Shown here one piece after another: positions 47,094 through 59,230 of a stretch of 64,000 nt of DNA (the stretch's first letter is position 1; each line of letters starts with the position of its first letter). Source of the stretch: Reticulitermes speratus. Lineage: Eukaryota; Arthropoda; Insecta; Blattodea; Rhinotermitidae. The notes below the pieces were generated by a model, which saw nothing but the letters and a program-made list of their open reading frames with translations, did no database searches and had not been told where the DNA came from. The stretch is taken from the NCBI GenBank assembly GCA_021186555.1, contig JAJKFL010000004.1, positions 21,294,406-21,358,405 on the forward strand. The letters are read 5' to 3'. The position numbers and the translations under genes were made by a program.

Positions 47094-47356
47094 GAAGGGC
47101 CCCGCAGCAGATGCTGCGAACGCACCACAGCCTTGAGGCTTATTTTGCATCTCTTGAAGATTATTAGTTCTTTCTGTTTTTCCGTGTAATGGAGTACCGG
47201 TGGAATGAAATTGACAGAGGAAAACCGAAGTACTCGGGGAATAACCTGTCCCAGTGACACTTTGTCGACCACAAATCCCACATGGACTGACCCGGAATCG
47301 AACCAGGGCCTCCGCGGTGAGAGGCCGGCGACTAACCGTCTGAGCCATGGCACGGC
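47094..47356 (-). mobile_element. SINE family A, full length
   Basis: Minus-strand copy with intact order. Differences from consensus include GTGACACTTTGTCGACC and a missing stretch near the GTTGCACAATAAGC block. Possible target duplication CTGCCCCATTG (about 47068) and CTGCCCCGTTA (47356). A-tail seen as TTTTTTT near 47081. Confidence 0.85.
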
Positions 47357-48356
47357 TGCCCCGTTAAGTTAGTCGTTCATATAACTGCTCATCATTGCAA
47401 AACACACCATAAACGTGCCTCATAGACGGTAGCCGTAGAAACAAAATGCCATGACGAGGCACCACACTGCCACGTCTGAAAAGGGAACAGCTGGGCTTAT
47501 TTCGAGTTTGTATCAAAAGAATGTAATATTAGGAAATATGTATTAAATATATATACGAAAATTTATTAAGACGTGCGAACCGTTCTAGAAAATTACATCT
47601 GAATTTAAAAACAGCACAGAACCATGCAAGATACGCTCTTACACAAGTGAGTGATGTTCATTTAATTCGTGAGATAAATGGATAGTAATTTGTCGTTAGC
47701 GATATGCAGATACTATCCCAAGCAACCATATTACTACGTGTTTGGTTTCATCAGTTAAACCATAACACGTTTAAAGAGATTCAGTTATTTCAGTATTAAC
47801 GCTCTTCTAGAGGCGGAACGTCACTCGAACCGGAAAAAGAATTGTTAGTTACCATACTCGAAGAATCTACCTCGATATGAATATTCGTACAAGCGGCACC
47901 ACATGTTTAGACGTGAAAGGTAAACAAATTACATATTCAGGAGGTCGATAAGCCTCGCTGTATAAATTGGGCATGCGCAGTTTCTTTTCACGTGTAGAAG
48001 AATTGTAGCCATTAGGATTTTTTTTAGAAACATAATGTCAGCAAGTGAAAAGAAAATTATGATTCTAAGATTTTATTCCTCGATAAACTCAGGTGAGAAA
48101 TCGGCGGTGCAACATTCTAATCGACAGAAACCATCTTTAATCCTTTGAAACCCGATTTTCTTTTTTCTTAAGAACGAAGGAAGAAGACTGGCTTTTATCT
48201 AATTTATACATAAACTTTCAGTTTTTACCCAACATAAAACATAGTCCGTATGCATTATGAAGATCAGCCAGTTAATGTTTAATGAAGTATGACATTAATA
48301 GGTCCTTTACCGACACAGCAAGTTTTTTATTGATATACAAAGTAAGACATAATCAA
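47357..48356. other. no gene recognised
   Basis: Nothing recognised. Confidence 0.5.
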
Positions 48357-48590
48357 GGGTTCGATTCCGGGTCAGTCCATGTGGGATTTGTGGTGGACAA
48401 AGTGGCATTGGGACAGGGTTTTCTCCGAATACTTCGGTTTTCTCCTGTCAATTTAATTCCACCAGTGCTCCATTACGTGGAAAAATGAAAAAAAAAAAAA
48501 CTGATCATCTTTCTCTTCATCTTCATCACAGGGTTGCACAATAAGCCTTAAGGCTGCGGTGCGTCCGTAGCTTCTGCTGCGGGGCCCTTC
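48357..48590 (+). mobile_element. SINE family A, 5' truncated at the B box
   Basis: Starts at GGGTTCGATTCCGGGTCAG, so the A box half of the head is missing. The remainder runs through to GCTTCTGCTGCGGGGCCCTT. 5' truncation is what incomplete reverse transcription produces. Confidence 0.85.
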
Positions 48591-48614
48591 TCCACAAAAA
48601 AAAAAGACGTAATA

Positions 48615-48874
48615 GGCCGTGCCATGGCTCAGGTGGTTAGTCGCCGGCCTCTTAACGCGGAGGCCCGGGTCGGTCCATGTGGGATTTTGGTTGGGCAAAG
48701 TGGCACTGGGACAGGTTTTTCTCCAAGTACTTCGGTTTTCCCCTGTCAATTTCATTCCACCGGTGCTCCATTAAAATGAAAAAGCAGAAAAAACCTCATC
48801 GTCTTCCTCATAGGGTTGCACAGGAAGCCTTCAAGGTTGTGTTGCGTCCTTAGCATCTGCTACGGGGCCCTTCC
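48615..48874 (+). mobile_element. SINE family A with B box deleted
   Basis: Complete ends, but the head reads GGCCCGGGTCGGTCCATG where other copies have GGCCCGGGTTCGATCCCG then GGTCAGTCCATG. The 12 bases between two CCCGGGT direct repeats are lost, taking the polymerase III B box with them. It lies 24 bp after the truncated copy, in the same orientation. Confidence 0.85.
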
Positions 48875-49397
48875 ATAAAAAACACAAATGAAGTGCACGT
48901 TTCTGCTCTTGCGAACCATCATCAGGTTACTACAGAACACAACAGCTATTCTTATATTAACTGCTCTTTAAATACATCATGTCAAACACGCTACATGTCT
49001 GGTTATGCAGTTGGAATTTTGTGCTCACGGTCGTGGTCTCTTGCGAAGGAGGGCTGGTTCTGTAGTACTGTGTACTACTGCGTCCTCAAATGACCTCATA
49101 ATGATTCACATGAGCAGCAATATGTAGTGAATTTGTTGACTTCATATCAGCTCATATAGCAACAGAAACTTGCTGTATTGATAAAGGACCTATTAATGTG
49201 ATAGACTTTGAATAAAGCAGCGGAATGCGATAAGTGAAGGAAAGAGTAATATTGTTTAAGGTAAATAATTAAGGAAAAGATAATATATTGAAATTTGAAA
49301 TTTGAAATAGGATGCACTAGATAGCACTGTCTGAAGAATTCGCTTTGAAGGAGGTTACGGAGGTTCCAGAAGAGAGACTATGCAATGAATCAATGTT
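48875..49397. other. no gene recognised
   Basis: A decayed hammerhead-like motif on the minus strand at 48903-48935 (CTGATGA core kept, stem III broken). Nothing else. Confidence 0.4.
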
Positions 49398-49500
49398 TAT
49401 TCTGAGAACACATAGATACACTGCTGTAGCAAAATGAAGAATTTGTTGATGTTACAGCTGGTGCTACATATTCAATACCAGGCTTTAAATGTGACATTGT
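49398..49500 (+). repeat. dispersed repeat family F, copy 2
   Basis: TTTATTCTGAGAACACATAG, then GCTGTAGCAAAATGAAGAAT, TTGTTGATGTTACAGC and TGGTGCTACATATTC in family order. Confidence 0.45.
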
Positions 49501-50505
49501 AAATGCGAAGTCCGCCGCATGATTAGGTCGACAAACAATCAGCATGCAGTGTAAGTCACGTATATGTTACCTCACAGCATGGTAGCACAGTCACAATGTT
49601 CACGCTGTTAATACCAAAGCCTGCCATTCGCCATGACCCTGAGCTAGTTTCATCCTCACACATTATCTATTCAAATCCATCTCCTCAGTCATTCAAACTA
49701 CCGTTTACTAAATATTTCCTCAACCAAATTTTGTATGTATTTCTTTTAATCCCATCTCTGTAGTAAGTTCAACCAATCGTAGCTTCCCACATTTCACTAT
49801 CGTGACAGCAGACTTTTAGGTAACCAGCATAAACCATTAAGTTACTCCTTACATAATATCCTCAATGGATCGCTTACTGTATCTTCTAATTTTAAGCGCT
49901 TCCACATACTAATCGCTGAAAGCATCTCTTAACCTCGTCATATGTCAGTCGGTCCGAGCGGGAAATCGCGATTTTCGTTACACTTCAAATTTGGGATTTT
50001 CACTAAAATTGCCGGCACATCCCGATTTCGGTTAAATTCGGACGAAAATAACAGCCACTTCATATGAAGACCTACGTCCATCGCCAAGATTGGTTTTTAT
50101 AATCGAGACAGACTGTGTTCTCTGTGAGGTAGGAGCTGAAGGCAAAGAAAACGTTGGCTAGCGAAACGCGAAACTCGAGCACGGAAGATTTTAAATCTCG
50201 TCATTCACGAGGGAAATACAAGAAATACGATAACCCGCAGCGTTCGAGATTGTACTCGTAAACCTGTTGCTAGAACACGCAGAAACTCAGTGTCGTGTGT
50301 AAAACGCGGAGAGGCACATTTCAAACACTAGAATCTTCATTACTTTTCTTGAATACAGTAAGGAATATAAAATTTCGGGAAAATAACAGAGAAACGTCCT
50401 GAAATGTTACGCCCTGCGAACGTTTTCTAACTTCTAGTTCTCAGGATAGGGTGAGACTACCTCACGGAATTGCAGCCTCCATGAACTAGTATTTGATTAG
50501 TGAAT
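49501..50505. other. no gene recognised
   Basis: Nothing recognised. Confidence 0.5.
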
Positions 50506-50673
50506 ATGGAACACTAGTGCAACTATGATTAGCAGGGGAACAACGAAGTGTTCAGAAAGGAATCTGTTCCAATGTTAAATTGTCAACTACAAATTCCACA
50601 TGGTCTGACCTGTACGCTAAAGCCGGGGCTCAGCAGTGAGAAGACGGAGACTAACAGCCTGAACATGGCAGGA
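50506..50673 (-). mobile_element. SINE family A, very old
   Basis: Still alignable by eye: AGCAGGGGAACAACGAAGTG, GTTCAGAAAGGAATCTGTTC, ACAAATTCCACATGG, GACTAACAGCCTGAACATGG. Both polymerase III boxes are destroyed. Confidence 0.6.
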
Positions 50674-50967
50674 CTCTTTCGTCTTCTTAGGCCTAAGTAT
50701 TTTCCTGGGTACTTTTTTGTCAAATACTAGTAATTTGAAACCTTTCCGAGTAAGAAAAAAGCTTCCCATTTTCACCAACAGTTGGCAGAATTACAGTACA
50801 CTCTTATCGCTTGGTGTACCATATCTCAAGTGTTCTGAAAACAGAGGCAGTAGTCCTAGATTTGAATAATAATCAATTATAAAATGCTGATTTTTAACAA
50901 TTTCATTGCCAACCTTATTCCTATTAATCAGGCACAGATTTGTAAACGCTAAAGATTCCAGTCTTCC

Positions 50968-51112
50968 GGGATGTAGCGACGTGTCGATTGGTAAATTTTA
51001 ACGACGTTTCGGAGGAGTTGAAAGACTTGGCCTGCTTAGACCCTCAAGATGGAGGTACCGAGCTCCTTCAGCATCAGTAACAACTTACCGATCGACATGG
51101 CGTCATATCCCA
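50968..51112. mobile_element. 145-bp foldback element
   Basis: Left arm GGGATGTAGCGACGTGTCGA then TTGGTAAATT; right arm its near-complement ACTTACCGATCGACATGGCG then TCATATCCC. The interior holds ACGTTTCGG and CCCTCAAGATGG, again the two halves of a hammerhead-like core. Confidence 0.65.
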
Positions 51113-51316
51113 CAAAAACCGAATCATTAACACCGCTGTGAAAGCCTCAAATTTAGTTTTGTTAATATCTTTTATAGATTATCTAAGTCTAAAATATTCA
51201 GAACAGATTTTTTACCATTAATTCTGCGAATTAAGCACAATGCCGGCGTTGCAGCTGATGATACTTTCGTCTCACATTTATTTCTCGCCAGTAAAATGGT
51301 ATACATACGTAGATAC

Positions 51317-51389
51317 TACATACATACATACATACATACATACATACTCGTACATACATACATACATACTCCTACATACATACATACAC
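51317..51389. repeat. (CATA)n microsatellite
   Basis: CATA units with two CTCGTA/CTCCTA interruptions. Confidence 0.9.
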
Positions 51390-53536
51390 AGTCGAATACG
51401 GTTATAATGACATCGATTACTGCAACACCTCGACTATAACGTGAGATAGTCTGTGGTACCAATTAATACCTCAATGTTAAACATAACATTATACTCCTCG
51501 GTTAGAACGACACACGTTTACATTAAGTCCCTTTCATGACTTCATAACAGAGTTCGACCATATATATATATATATATACTTTCACGTCTGCAAACATGAA
51601 GATCTTCAGAGTTTCATCGCACGAGCAATACAGGCGCAAAACACTGAACACTCTTAATATAGGACATTTCCGTTGGTGTATCAAATCACAAAAGTATGTT
51701 TAACACCAATCACACACAACAAGATAACGTTTACAAAATAGCTGCTGTGTGTAATTGATATTTAAATAAACATACTTTTGCACTGAATACTGCAATTTTG
51801 CAGAATTATTTTTAATTAAATACGTGTATGATAAGTCACAATTTTGCTTCTACATATCTGTATCTTAAACACGTCACGCACAATAATTAATTTACATCAC
51901 ATCACGGATACTTAAACGTTTCTGTACAGATTCCATGTTAAAAAAAGGCGAGCCAGTGAGAATTGTGCTTTGTACAGTTTGTTTTGCGCTGAACATTTAT
52001 ACACTACGACTATGCACGTTTTTCGATAGGCAATACACTATGTCCTCTTACATTATGTTTGGAATTTATCGTAGGTCTGTCTGTGAGCCACGTGACGCAA
52101 TTTGCCGTTACTTGCTTTGATGCATGAGGCCGAAAACACCGACACGTAATAGTAAATTGGAGCTGCTTTGCTTTACATATCATTCCGATGATTGAATTTT
52201 ACTTAAAAAGGAAATTAATATATGTTCTCTGGAAATATACGTAAATGACGATAACTAATAATACAAGGCGAGGAAATAAGGATAATGGGGAAGAGGTATA
52301 AAAAGAAATTTAAAAGAACAGACGGAGTAAATAGTATTGATAGGAAGAAATAAATGAGTAGCATGAAACGGTGGAAAAAGAATTTGCGGAAAAAATCGAA
52401 TAAACAAGAAGAATATGAAGAAAAAACCAAGGATCATGAATGAAAGTAACAAAAAAATAAAAATGGAGTTAACTTGCCGCTGAAGACAGGACTGACGTAG
52501 GAGGCAGACTCTCACTTGGAGTTCGCTAACAGTATTCTAAAGAATAAATCAAAAGATCAATTCTTGGGAAAAACAAGTAAAACAAAATCTGCACGATACA
52601 GGATACCATTACATCGCCTGTAAAGGAAAAATTGACATTCCTGTTTACAGCATAAGAGAAATGGAACCAATGCAGCTCTTTTGTGATCAAGCTTTTCACT
52701 TGCACATGTTCACAAAATCTGAAGGGAAATCAGACTGCTGGTTTTAATTTTATTTTTTAATCAATTTGCAAAACCCAGAACTAGCAATTACCTTTGCTTT
52801 TTGTCAGTAATAAAAGCCAAAGAGTATAAAGATGGAAACATTCATACGTAAATTGGGGTGTCAATTTTTACTGCGCTTCGTCAGAGTTTAAGGTTCAATT
52901 CCTGTGAGATAATTAACCACCACTCCTTTTGGAAAGGGGAATGAAGGTTGAGAAAAAAGTACTGGACATGTGTGGCCAACAAGTATCTAAAGTACCTTGC
53001 GAGGCAGACAACATAAGGTTTATTTAATATACAAATTATTTACCCACATATTACGTTTTGATTAATTAAAAATCTTCAAGGGAACGTTTTAGGTTATTAA
53101 ATGAATCATTCTAACAGGGGATACTACAGAATTAATATTTCATTTCATAACTGAAAACTTAATGTGAATTATAAAATGTAAGATTCCATAACAATCCTTA
53201 GGATGATGATCAATTAGTAATATTAAAAAGTGATCCTGAAGATAATTCACCAATCGAGTCGAAGCATTGGAGTAAATATTTTTCGAACTAAATAAACATT
53301 ATAGTTAGTCCATTCGATGGTGCTTTTAATTATTGCTTTACTGTACGCACACAGTGCTACGAATTCCGTCAAAATGTATAGACAATGGCCAAGGAAAGCT
53401 TTCAAGAGCAGGATATTTGTAGGACTAGGTGAAAGGAAAATAAAGTGACTACTAATGCACCTGCACTAATTGGAATGTTCACAAAATGAGAAGATGCATT
53501 TCTCCAGAAAAGATGTTCGTTTAATTTCAAAACGAC
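51390..53536. other. no gene recognised
   Basis: Purine-rich plus strand at 52240-52480 gives hydrophobic minus-strand ORFs of 71 and 86 codons that are not credible. A possible damaged tRNA-like B box (AGGTTCAATTCCTG, about 52890) and a decayed hammerhead-like core (53232-53272). No gene. Confidence 0.4.
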
Positions 53537-53708
53537 GACGACGACGACGAAGACTGCTGCTACTACTACTACTACCACCAGTACTTCTGCTCTACTACTA
53601 CGACTGCTCTACTACTACTACAGCGCCTTACTACTACTAACTACTACTAACTACTACTACACTACTACTACTACTACTACATACTACTACTACTACTACT
53701 ACAACCAC
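53537..53708. repeat. triplet-repeat cluster (ACG)n then (CTA)n
   Basis: GACGACGACGACGACGA followed by about 150 bp of CTACTA units with CTGCT and ACC interruptions. This feeds the 162-codon minus-strand ORF at 53677-54165. Confidence 0.95.
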
Positions 53709-55275
53709 CACAACTGATGGCGTTGACGAGGACGAATAAAACGACGACGATCAATAGGAAGATGACAGTGACAATGACAATGATAATAATAATTGAACTC
53801 AATTCAATTCTATCCAGTTCTTGTTTGCTGAAGTGCTGAGTGAACACCCAAAAGAACAGTAACAGGAGCAGCACATACATACACACACGAAATGACGAGG
53901 GATCAGTAACGTAAAACATACATGAAACAAAACAAGAGAAACAATGACACAGACACAACGAATAAGAATTACATAAGTAACACATCAAAACAAATGACGT
54001 ATCGATATCTAATCTGTTTGAGTGTATGAGCTTGCAGACTGAAAACGTCACAATCATATTCACCCAGAAGTGCTGCAAATGTACACAGACCAGAAGGACA
54101 GTTTTCAAAGAATGGTCTGATAAGAAACAGAAAGAAGCAAATGGTTCATACAATAATAATAACAAACGGAAAGAAAAAGCAAATTAGTTAAAACAGCTAA
54201 CCAAAACATCGGGACAGGCGTAAACAAGGGCGCAGACTGGCACAGAACGCGGAATATTACGTGCTAGAAGTTTGCCCTGAGTTAAGCTCGTCACACAGAA
54301 GTCGTACATCACATAAGGACAAGGCTGCACACCATCTTAATTTCAACACTAAACGGAGCTGAGTATCAGCTTCATGCTCAGGCAGCTTTACCGCCGATTT
54401 AAAGAGCATTATCGGTGACCTTTTATCAGGAGAGCGGGTGGAACCTAACACAGGTAAAGAACGATACTCTTTTCGAGTAAGCCGAGGTCAGCAGAAGCAA
54501 GTGCCAAGCAGAGTCTCTAGTAAACCACAAGCTCCATAACTAGGCCCACGTCTACTGCAGGGCGACATTCCCTTTCATTATACCATGCGGTTTCACACAC
54601 TAAATCGATAATGGCAGATATTTAAGTTTATCGCGACCTTTAGGGAGTAACTGGAGCTCCACTAAAATAATGACTTCACCAGACCATAAATGCTTCTCAA
54701 GTAACATGCAAACCATAATTCATCACCGCCATTACATCAGATACTGTCGTAATCAAGCTTTCAATAAAAAGTTAGTGTTAAACCAAAATTCAGGTTTGGA
54801 AACACTTGAACCTTTGTTCGTACTTCCACTTACATGCAGTCTTGTGGAAAATACATATTTTAAAATATACATCAATCATATACGACAAGCAAGGAGGATA
54901 AATATTTAATTTTAATTGTACTTCATAGCATAATGTTGCTATGCGCCAGAGATAACTACGAACGCTGTAGATGATAGGAAGGTGATTAATTGCAAACTGT
55001 ATAGGAGCGCGAGATTAAGTTTTACCTTCGAGTCACTTAGTCTGGCGCTAAGGCAAGGGTGCGCGATAAATGACCGCGATCGCATTATTTGTTGCACTTC
55101 AAGCAGCTTTTGAATGTATCATCTTAAAGTCGTGTGAATGCCATGATAAATGTTTGTCATTGTTAAAGCTCCCCTTAAAAACGCCATGAATATAAGGAGA
55201 TCCGAGCACAACTCATGAAACGTACATGTTAAAGTTGCTCCGAAACATTAACATTCAAACCCGCAACACTACAAG
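53709..55275. other. no gene recognised
   Basis: The 162-codon minus ORF overlapping the start (to 54165) is rich in L, V, I, C and S and shows no family motif; I treat it as chance. Nothing else recognised. Confidence 0.45.
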
Positions 55276-55404
55276 GTGTCACAAATTAAAAGAACCTCTA
55301 TCGGAACCCTGAAGCTTGTGAGAACTTAAAATCCTATAACTAAGATGCTCTATTGTTGCACGAGCCTGCATTTAGGTGCAAGATGGGTCTCTAATTTGTG
55401 ACAC
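55276..55404. mobile_element. 129-bp MITE-like element
   Basis: Terminal inverted repeats GTGTCACAAATTAAAAGAAC (left) and GGGTCTCTAATTTGTGACAC (right), about 13 bp perfect then diverged. No clear target duplication. Confidence 0.55.
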
Positions 55405-55638
55405 TGTGATAAAGGTAGGTAAGTTAAATAGTGGCATTGTGCTACGAATTTCTTCAAGACATGTCTTCCACATCAACCGACTTCCGACGTCTAACGCTGT
55501 AATAAGCAATGCATAAATATTCTTCTGTCGAGAGGTCCTTGCAGTAATGGTTACAGCACTATTAAATAATCCGCCTTAAGAATGACAAAGTTTTAATATG
55601 ATTTTAAAGGTGGTGGCTGTTTACACCTAATGAAATAT

Positions 55639-56131
55639 GTATGTACGTATACGAGTATATTGTATGTATGTATGTAGTATGTATGTATGTATGTAAGTAT
55701 GTATGTACATATGTATGTATGTATGTCTGTGTGTACGTGTGGGTATGTGTATGTATGTATGTATGTATGTATGTACGTATACATGTATGTATGTATGTAT
55801 GTACGTATGTATGTATGCATGTATGTGTGCGTACGTGTGTATGCGTTGTTTATGCGTGTATGTATCTATGTGTGTATGTACGTATATATGTATGTATGTA
55901 TGTATGTATGTACGAAAGTCTGCATGTATGAATGTATGTATTTATGTATGTATGTATGTAAGAATGTCTGCATGTATGTATGTATGTATGTATGTATGTA
56001 TGTGTGTACGTGTGGGTATGTGTGTGTGTATGTATGTATGTATGTATGTATGTATGTATGTATGTGTACGTACTGTGTATGCGTTTATGTGTATGTATGT
56101 GTGTACGTATGTATGTATGTGTGTACGTATG

Positions 56132-56162
<31 letters not shown>

Positions 56163-56220
56163 CAATGTCTGCATGTATGTATGTATGTATGTACATACGT
56201 AGTGATATGTGTGTATGTAT
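55639..56220. repeat. (GTAT)n microsatellite, about 580 bp
   Basis: Almost continuous TATG units with interruptions such as GTACGTGTGGGTATG (twice) and GTCTGCATG (three times). Repeated longer blocks suggest duplication of whole segments. Tyrosine/valine-rich ORFs here (up to 177 codons) are artefacts. Confidence 0.95.
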
Positions 56221-56739
56221 ACAGAGTGATTCATGAGGTATGGACATAACTGTAGGAAAAGATTTCCTAGGTTTGCGTGACCAAAAAAGTTCATATAAAG
56301 ATATGTCCGATTTTGAACGGTTACTGAGTCACTGACCCCTTCAAACTGGAAAAAAGGTAGGATTATTAAAAAAATATGGTCTAAAATAATAAAAGAACAA
56401 CAACTTTGTCGCTCGTTTGTGAATAGCGCGTGCTGCTTGTTGCAGCAACAGCTGCCTCTTCCTGTTTCTGAGGCGTGGCAGTGCAAGAGATACGCCTGAC
56501 ATTTGTTTACGCCATTTGCCATATATTGGTAGCAACAAAGCTACTTAAAGTCGCGTAACGTGTAATAAACTCCATGATTTCTACTCGCGGTTCACAGGAG
56601 TGCGTTTACTGGAATTGAAAAACGCCCACAGCACCATAAGTATTGAAAATAGGACCCTTATTGGTAGGAACTTCTTGGATCGCAACGACCTAACATATCA
56701 CCTTCAACGTTTAACTACATAACTCATGAATCACTCTGT
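56221..56739. mobile_element. 519-bp non-autonomous DNA transposon
   Basis: Terminal inverted repeats ACAGAGTGATTCATGAG (56221-56237) and its exact complement CTCATGAATCACTCTGT (56723-56739). The 4 bases GTAT sit directly outside both ends, consistent with a target duplication in the microsatellite, though the left flank is itself (GTAT)n. The interior has no recognisable transposase. Confidence 0.8.
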
Positions 56740-56759
56740 GTATCCGCAAGCACGTTCAC

Positions 56760-57065
56760 TGAATGAAATGGATAGAGAAACCGCAGACACTACACGTTGT
56801 GAGAAACGTATTTTCCCAATTGAGGAGGAAACCAATTACAGGTACGTGATCAGAAGTGGATTTTAGAAATTTTAAAGTTACGATGAATGGAGAGAATATC
56901 AGAGACAGTCAAATGTAAAAAAGAGCAAAGAACGGCAGAGAAGTCGGATGTGGCTTTTAAAATAAGGGTTAATTAATTGCTTAGTAACAAACTGCAAAAC
57001 ATCGAATATGAAGAATACGAAATGGGAAAAAATTTATAAGTAAGATAATGTTATAAAGTGGTAAC
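56760..57065. other. no gene recognised
   Basis: Nothing recognised. Confidence 0.5.
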
Positions 57066-57069
57066 TTTG

Positions 57070-57390
57070 CTGGTGGTGGTGGTGGTGGTGGTTGTGTGGT
57101 GGTGGTGGTTGTGGTGGTCGTGGTCGTGGTGGTGGTGGTGGTTGTGATCGTGGTACTGGTTGTAGTGGTGGTGGTGGTGTGGTGGTGGTGGTGGTGTGTG
57201 GTGTTGTGGTGGTGGTGGTGGTTGTGGTGGTGGTTGTGGTGTGGTGGTGTGGTGGTGGTGGTGGTTGTGGTTGGTGGTGGTGTGGTTGGTGGTGGTGGTG
57301 TGGTTGTGGTGGTGGTTGTGGTGGTGGTTGGTGGTGGTGGTGGTGGTGTGGGTTGGTGGTGGTGTGGTGGTGGTGGTGGTTGCAGTAGTA
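57070..57390. repeat. (TGG)n-rich simple repeat, about 320 bp
   Basis: GGT/TGG units with GTT and GTC interruptions; nearly pure G and T on the plus strand. G-rich enough to form G-quadruplex-type structures. The glycine/valine/tryptophan ORFs and the histidine/threonine/proline minus-strand ORF are artefacts. Confidence 0.95.
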
Positions 57391-57501
57391 GTAGTAGAAG
57401 ATAAATAAAAGAAAACCAACGAAGTGTTCAGAATAAAATTACGACAAAATACGTTCCCAGTTACTTTGCATTGCAAGCGTGTGAGATATGCTTTTTATTT
57501 T

Positions 57502-57757
57502 TATGGCTCGACAGCCCTACATGGGCCTGGGACTCCTCGTTTCGTCGAGGTTTCATGGTCACACATATTTGAGACACACCACAGTCGGTAGGACTCCTCT
57601 GGACGAGGGACCAGCTCGTCGCAGAGACCTCTACCTGACAACACACAACACTCACAAGAGACAGACATCCATGCCCCCGGTGGGATTCGAACCCACGATC
57701 CTAGTAAACGAGCGGCCGAAGACCCACGCCTTAGACCGCACGGCCCCTGGGATCGGC
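57502..57757 (-). mobile_element. SINE family C with perfect target duplication
   Basis: Read on the minus strand: GCCGATCCCAGGGGCCGTGC, B box GGGTTCGAATCCCACC, GGGGGCATGGATGTCTGTC, AGAGGAGTCCTACCGACTG, 3' end GGGCTGTCGAGCCAT with an A-rich tail. Perfect 12-bp target duplication TGAGATATGCTT at 57482-57493 and 57759-57770. One of the youngest insertions here. Confidence 0.9.
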
Positions 57758-57770
57758 TTGAGATATGCTT

Positions 57771-59084
57771 ATCGTACCAAAATAGATTTGTCATGAGACA
57801 TCTTGGTCTAGGAATTATTGCGAGGAATTTCCATAATGTAAAGAGCACTTTAGGAATTGTGGAACATGAAACTCTACTGGAATAGCAAAAGACTGCGAAT
57901 CACGTTCCTTTCTTAGGGTTTAAGCGTTATCAGGGGGATAGTTCATACGCCGAGATGAAAAAAGTTGGAAATCAAGTTATTTCCCATGTAACATTTATGA
58001 GAAGACTTATGGTCAGATAGGACAAAAGGCATAAAATGCCCTTTCGAAGAAACCGCAAGATATGCCATTTCAGAAAATATGAATTATGGAAGGATACTTG
58101 AATATTTTTTATATATATTTGGTAGTTCACCAGGCAAAATTTCGCTAATAGGGAGTCACAATGAGTAGCTTTATCTAACGCACATTATACAATATACATA
58201 AAGAGATGCTTTAACTAACGGGCATTAAACAGTGTACATAAACAGCAGCTTTATTTAAGGGGCACACACATTATATATCATATCTCTCTTCGTCATTTTA
58301 CCTGAAGACGGGCACAGAACCAGTTTCAAAAATACAGTATTTTTAGAATTTTAAAATCTAAAATATAAAACACAGACAACAACTAACACTAAAAACGTAG
58401 CGCTAGCAAATACAGTACATCTCAATCGACAAATTCTAGAACCACGTAAGCCTATACTTATTTATTGATATGCATATTATTTGTGATACTGTATATATGA
58501 AGAAAGTGCATCGTTTCAGTGTTCATCTAGCAAAGGTTTGTTTGTTTCAGTGTACTAGGAGACCTAAAACTATACTAAAAAGCCCTTATTAAATTGTTAT
58601 ACTGTATATATAACTATGCATGAAAGGTAGGCAATAAAAGACTGACGTGTCAACAAGAATGTGAACCCAAAGTGTGGCATAAACTGTCATACAGTGTTTT
58701 AAAGCTACGAAACTACATAGAAAATGGCAGAGACATTTTGATTCAGAAATATTATTGACAACACCGAATTGTTTGAATATCTACTGTAACAAATCACAAA
58801 GAGCATTCATATATGACGTGGATTGGTCAAATGTTTTGAGGAAAGCGTCGCTGAAATCATATATTATCCTGAAAGAGCAGGTTGTTGATTCGATGGCGTC
58901 TAATGTCAGTGATTGATATACGTTGTTGAAAAACCAACATACGAATGAAAGAACCCTTGATCATATTAACCCTCTGAATACAGGACATTCACATCAAATA
59001 CATACCAATTTCAGCACGTATCTCAGACAAATTCCATGTCCATTACAAAGACAAGGTGGTGGAGGCTGCATAAGAAAATGATCG
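57771..59084. other. no gene recognised
   Basis: A weak hammerhead-like half (CCTGAAGACGGG, 58301) with no GAAAC. Nothing else recognised. Confidence 0.45.
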
Positions 59085-59230
59085 GTTATATTGCCAGAAT
59101 CATACAAAATACGTGAAGAAAAGGTGTGGGCAAAGCGCAGAGTTTCTTATAAGTTACAACAGGTGGTACGTAGAGTTACTATTGGGCTTTCGATGTTTAA
59201 TGAAGTCAGCTTCATTTCTGAAACGAAAAC
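59085..59230 (+). repeat. dispersed repeat family F, copy 3
   Basis: GGTGTGGGCAAAGCGCAGAG, TTTCTTATAAGTTACAACAG, GTGGTACGTAGAGTTACTAT and TTTCGATGTTTAATG follow the family order. Two overlapping ORFs (97 and 85 codons) begin here and have no recognisable motif. Confidence 0.5.

Noticed and set aside
53232..53272. Hammerhead-like core CTGAAGA ... GAAGC
   Set aside because: GAAAC is changed to GAAGC and stem II has mismatches; at best a dead remnant.
53677..54165. 162-codon minus-strand ORF, hydrophobic
   Set aside because: Starts in triplet repeats, with low-complexity L/V/I/C/S composition and no family motif or domain pattern; likely chance.
55687..56236. 171-177-codon ORFs rich in Y, V, C and M
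   Set aside because: Pure translation of the GTAT microsatellite.
57051..57476. 141-codon H/T/P-rich minus ORF and G/V/W-rich plus ORFs
   Set aside because: Translation of the TGG/CCA simple repeat.
58301..58345. CCTGAAGACGGG as a hammerhead half
   Set aside because: No GAAAC follows and no stem II forms.
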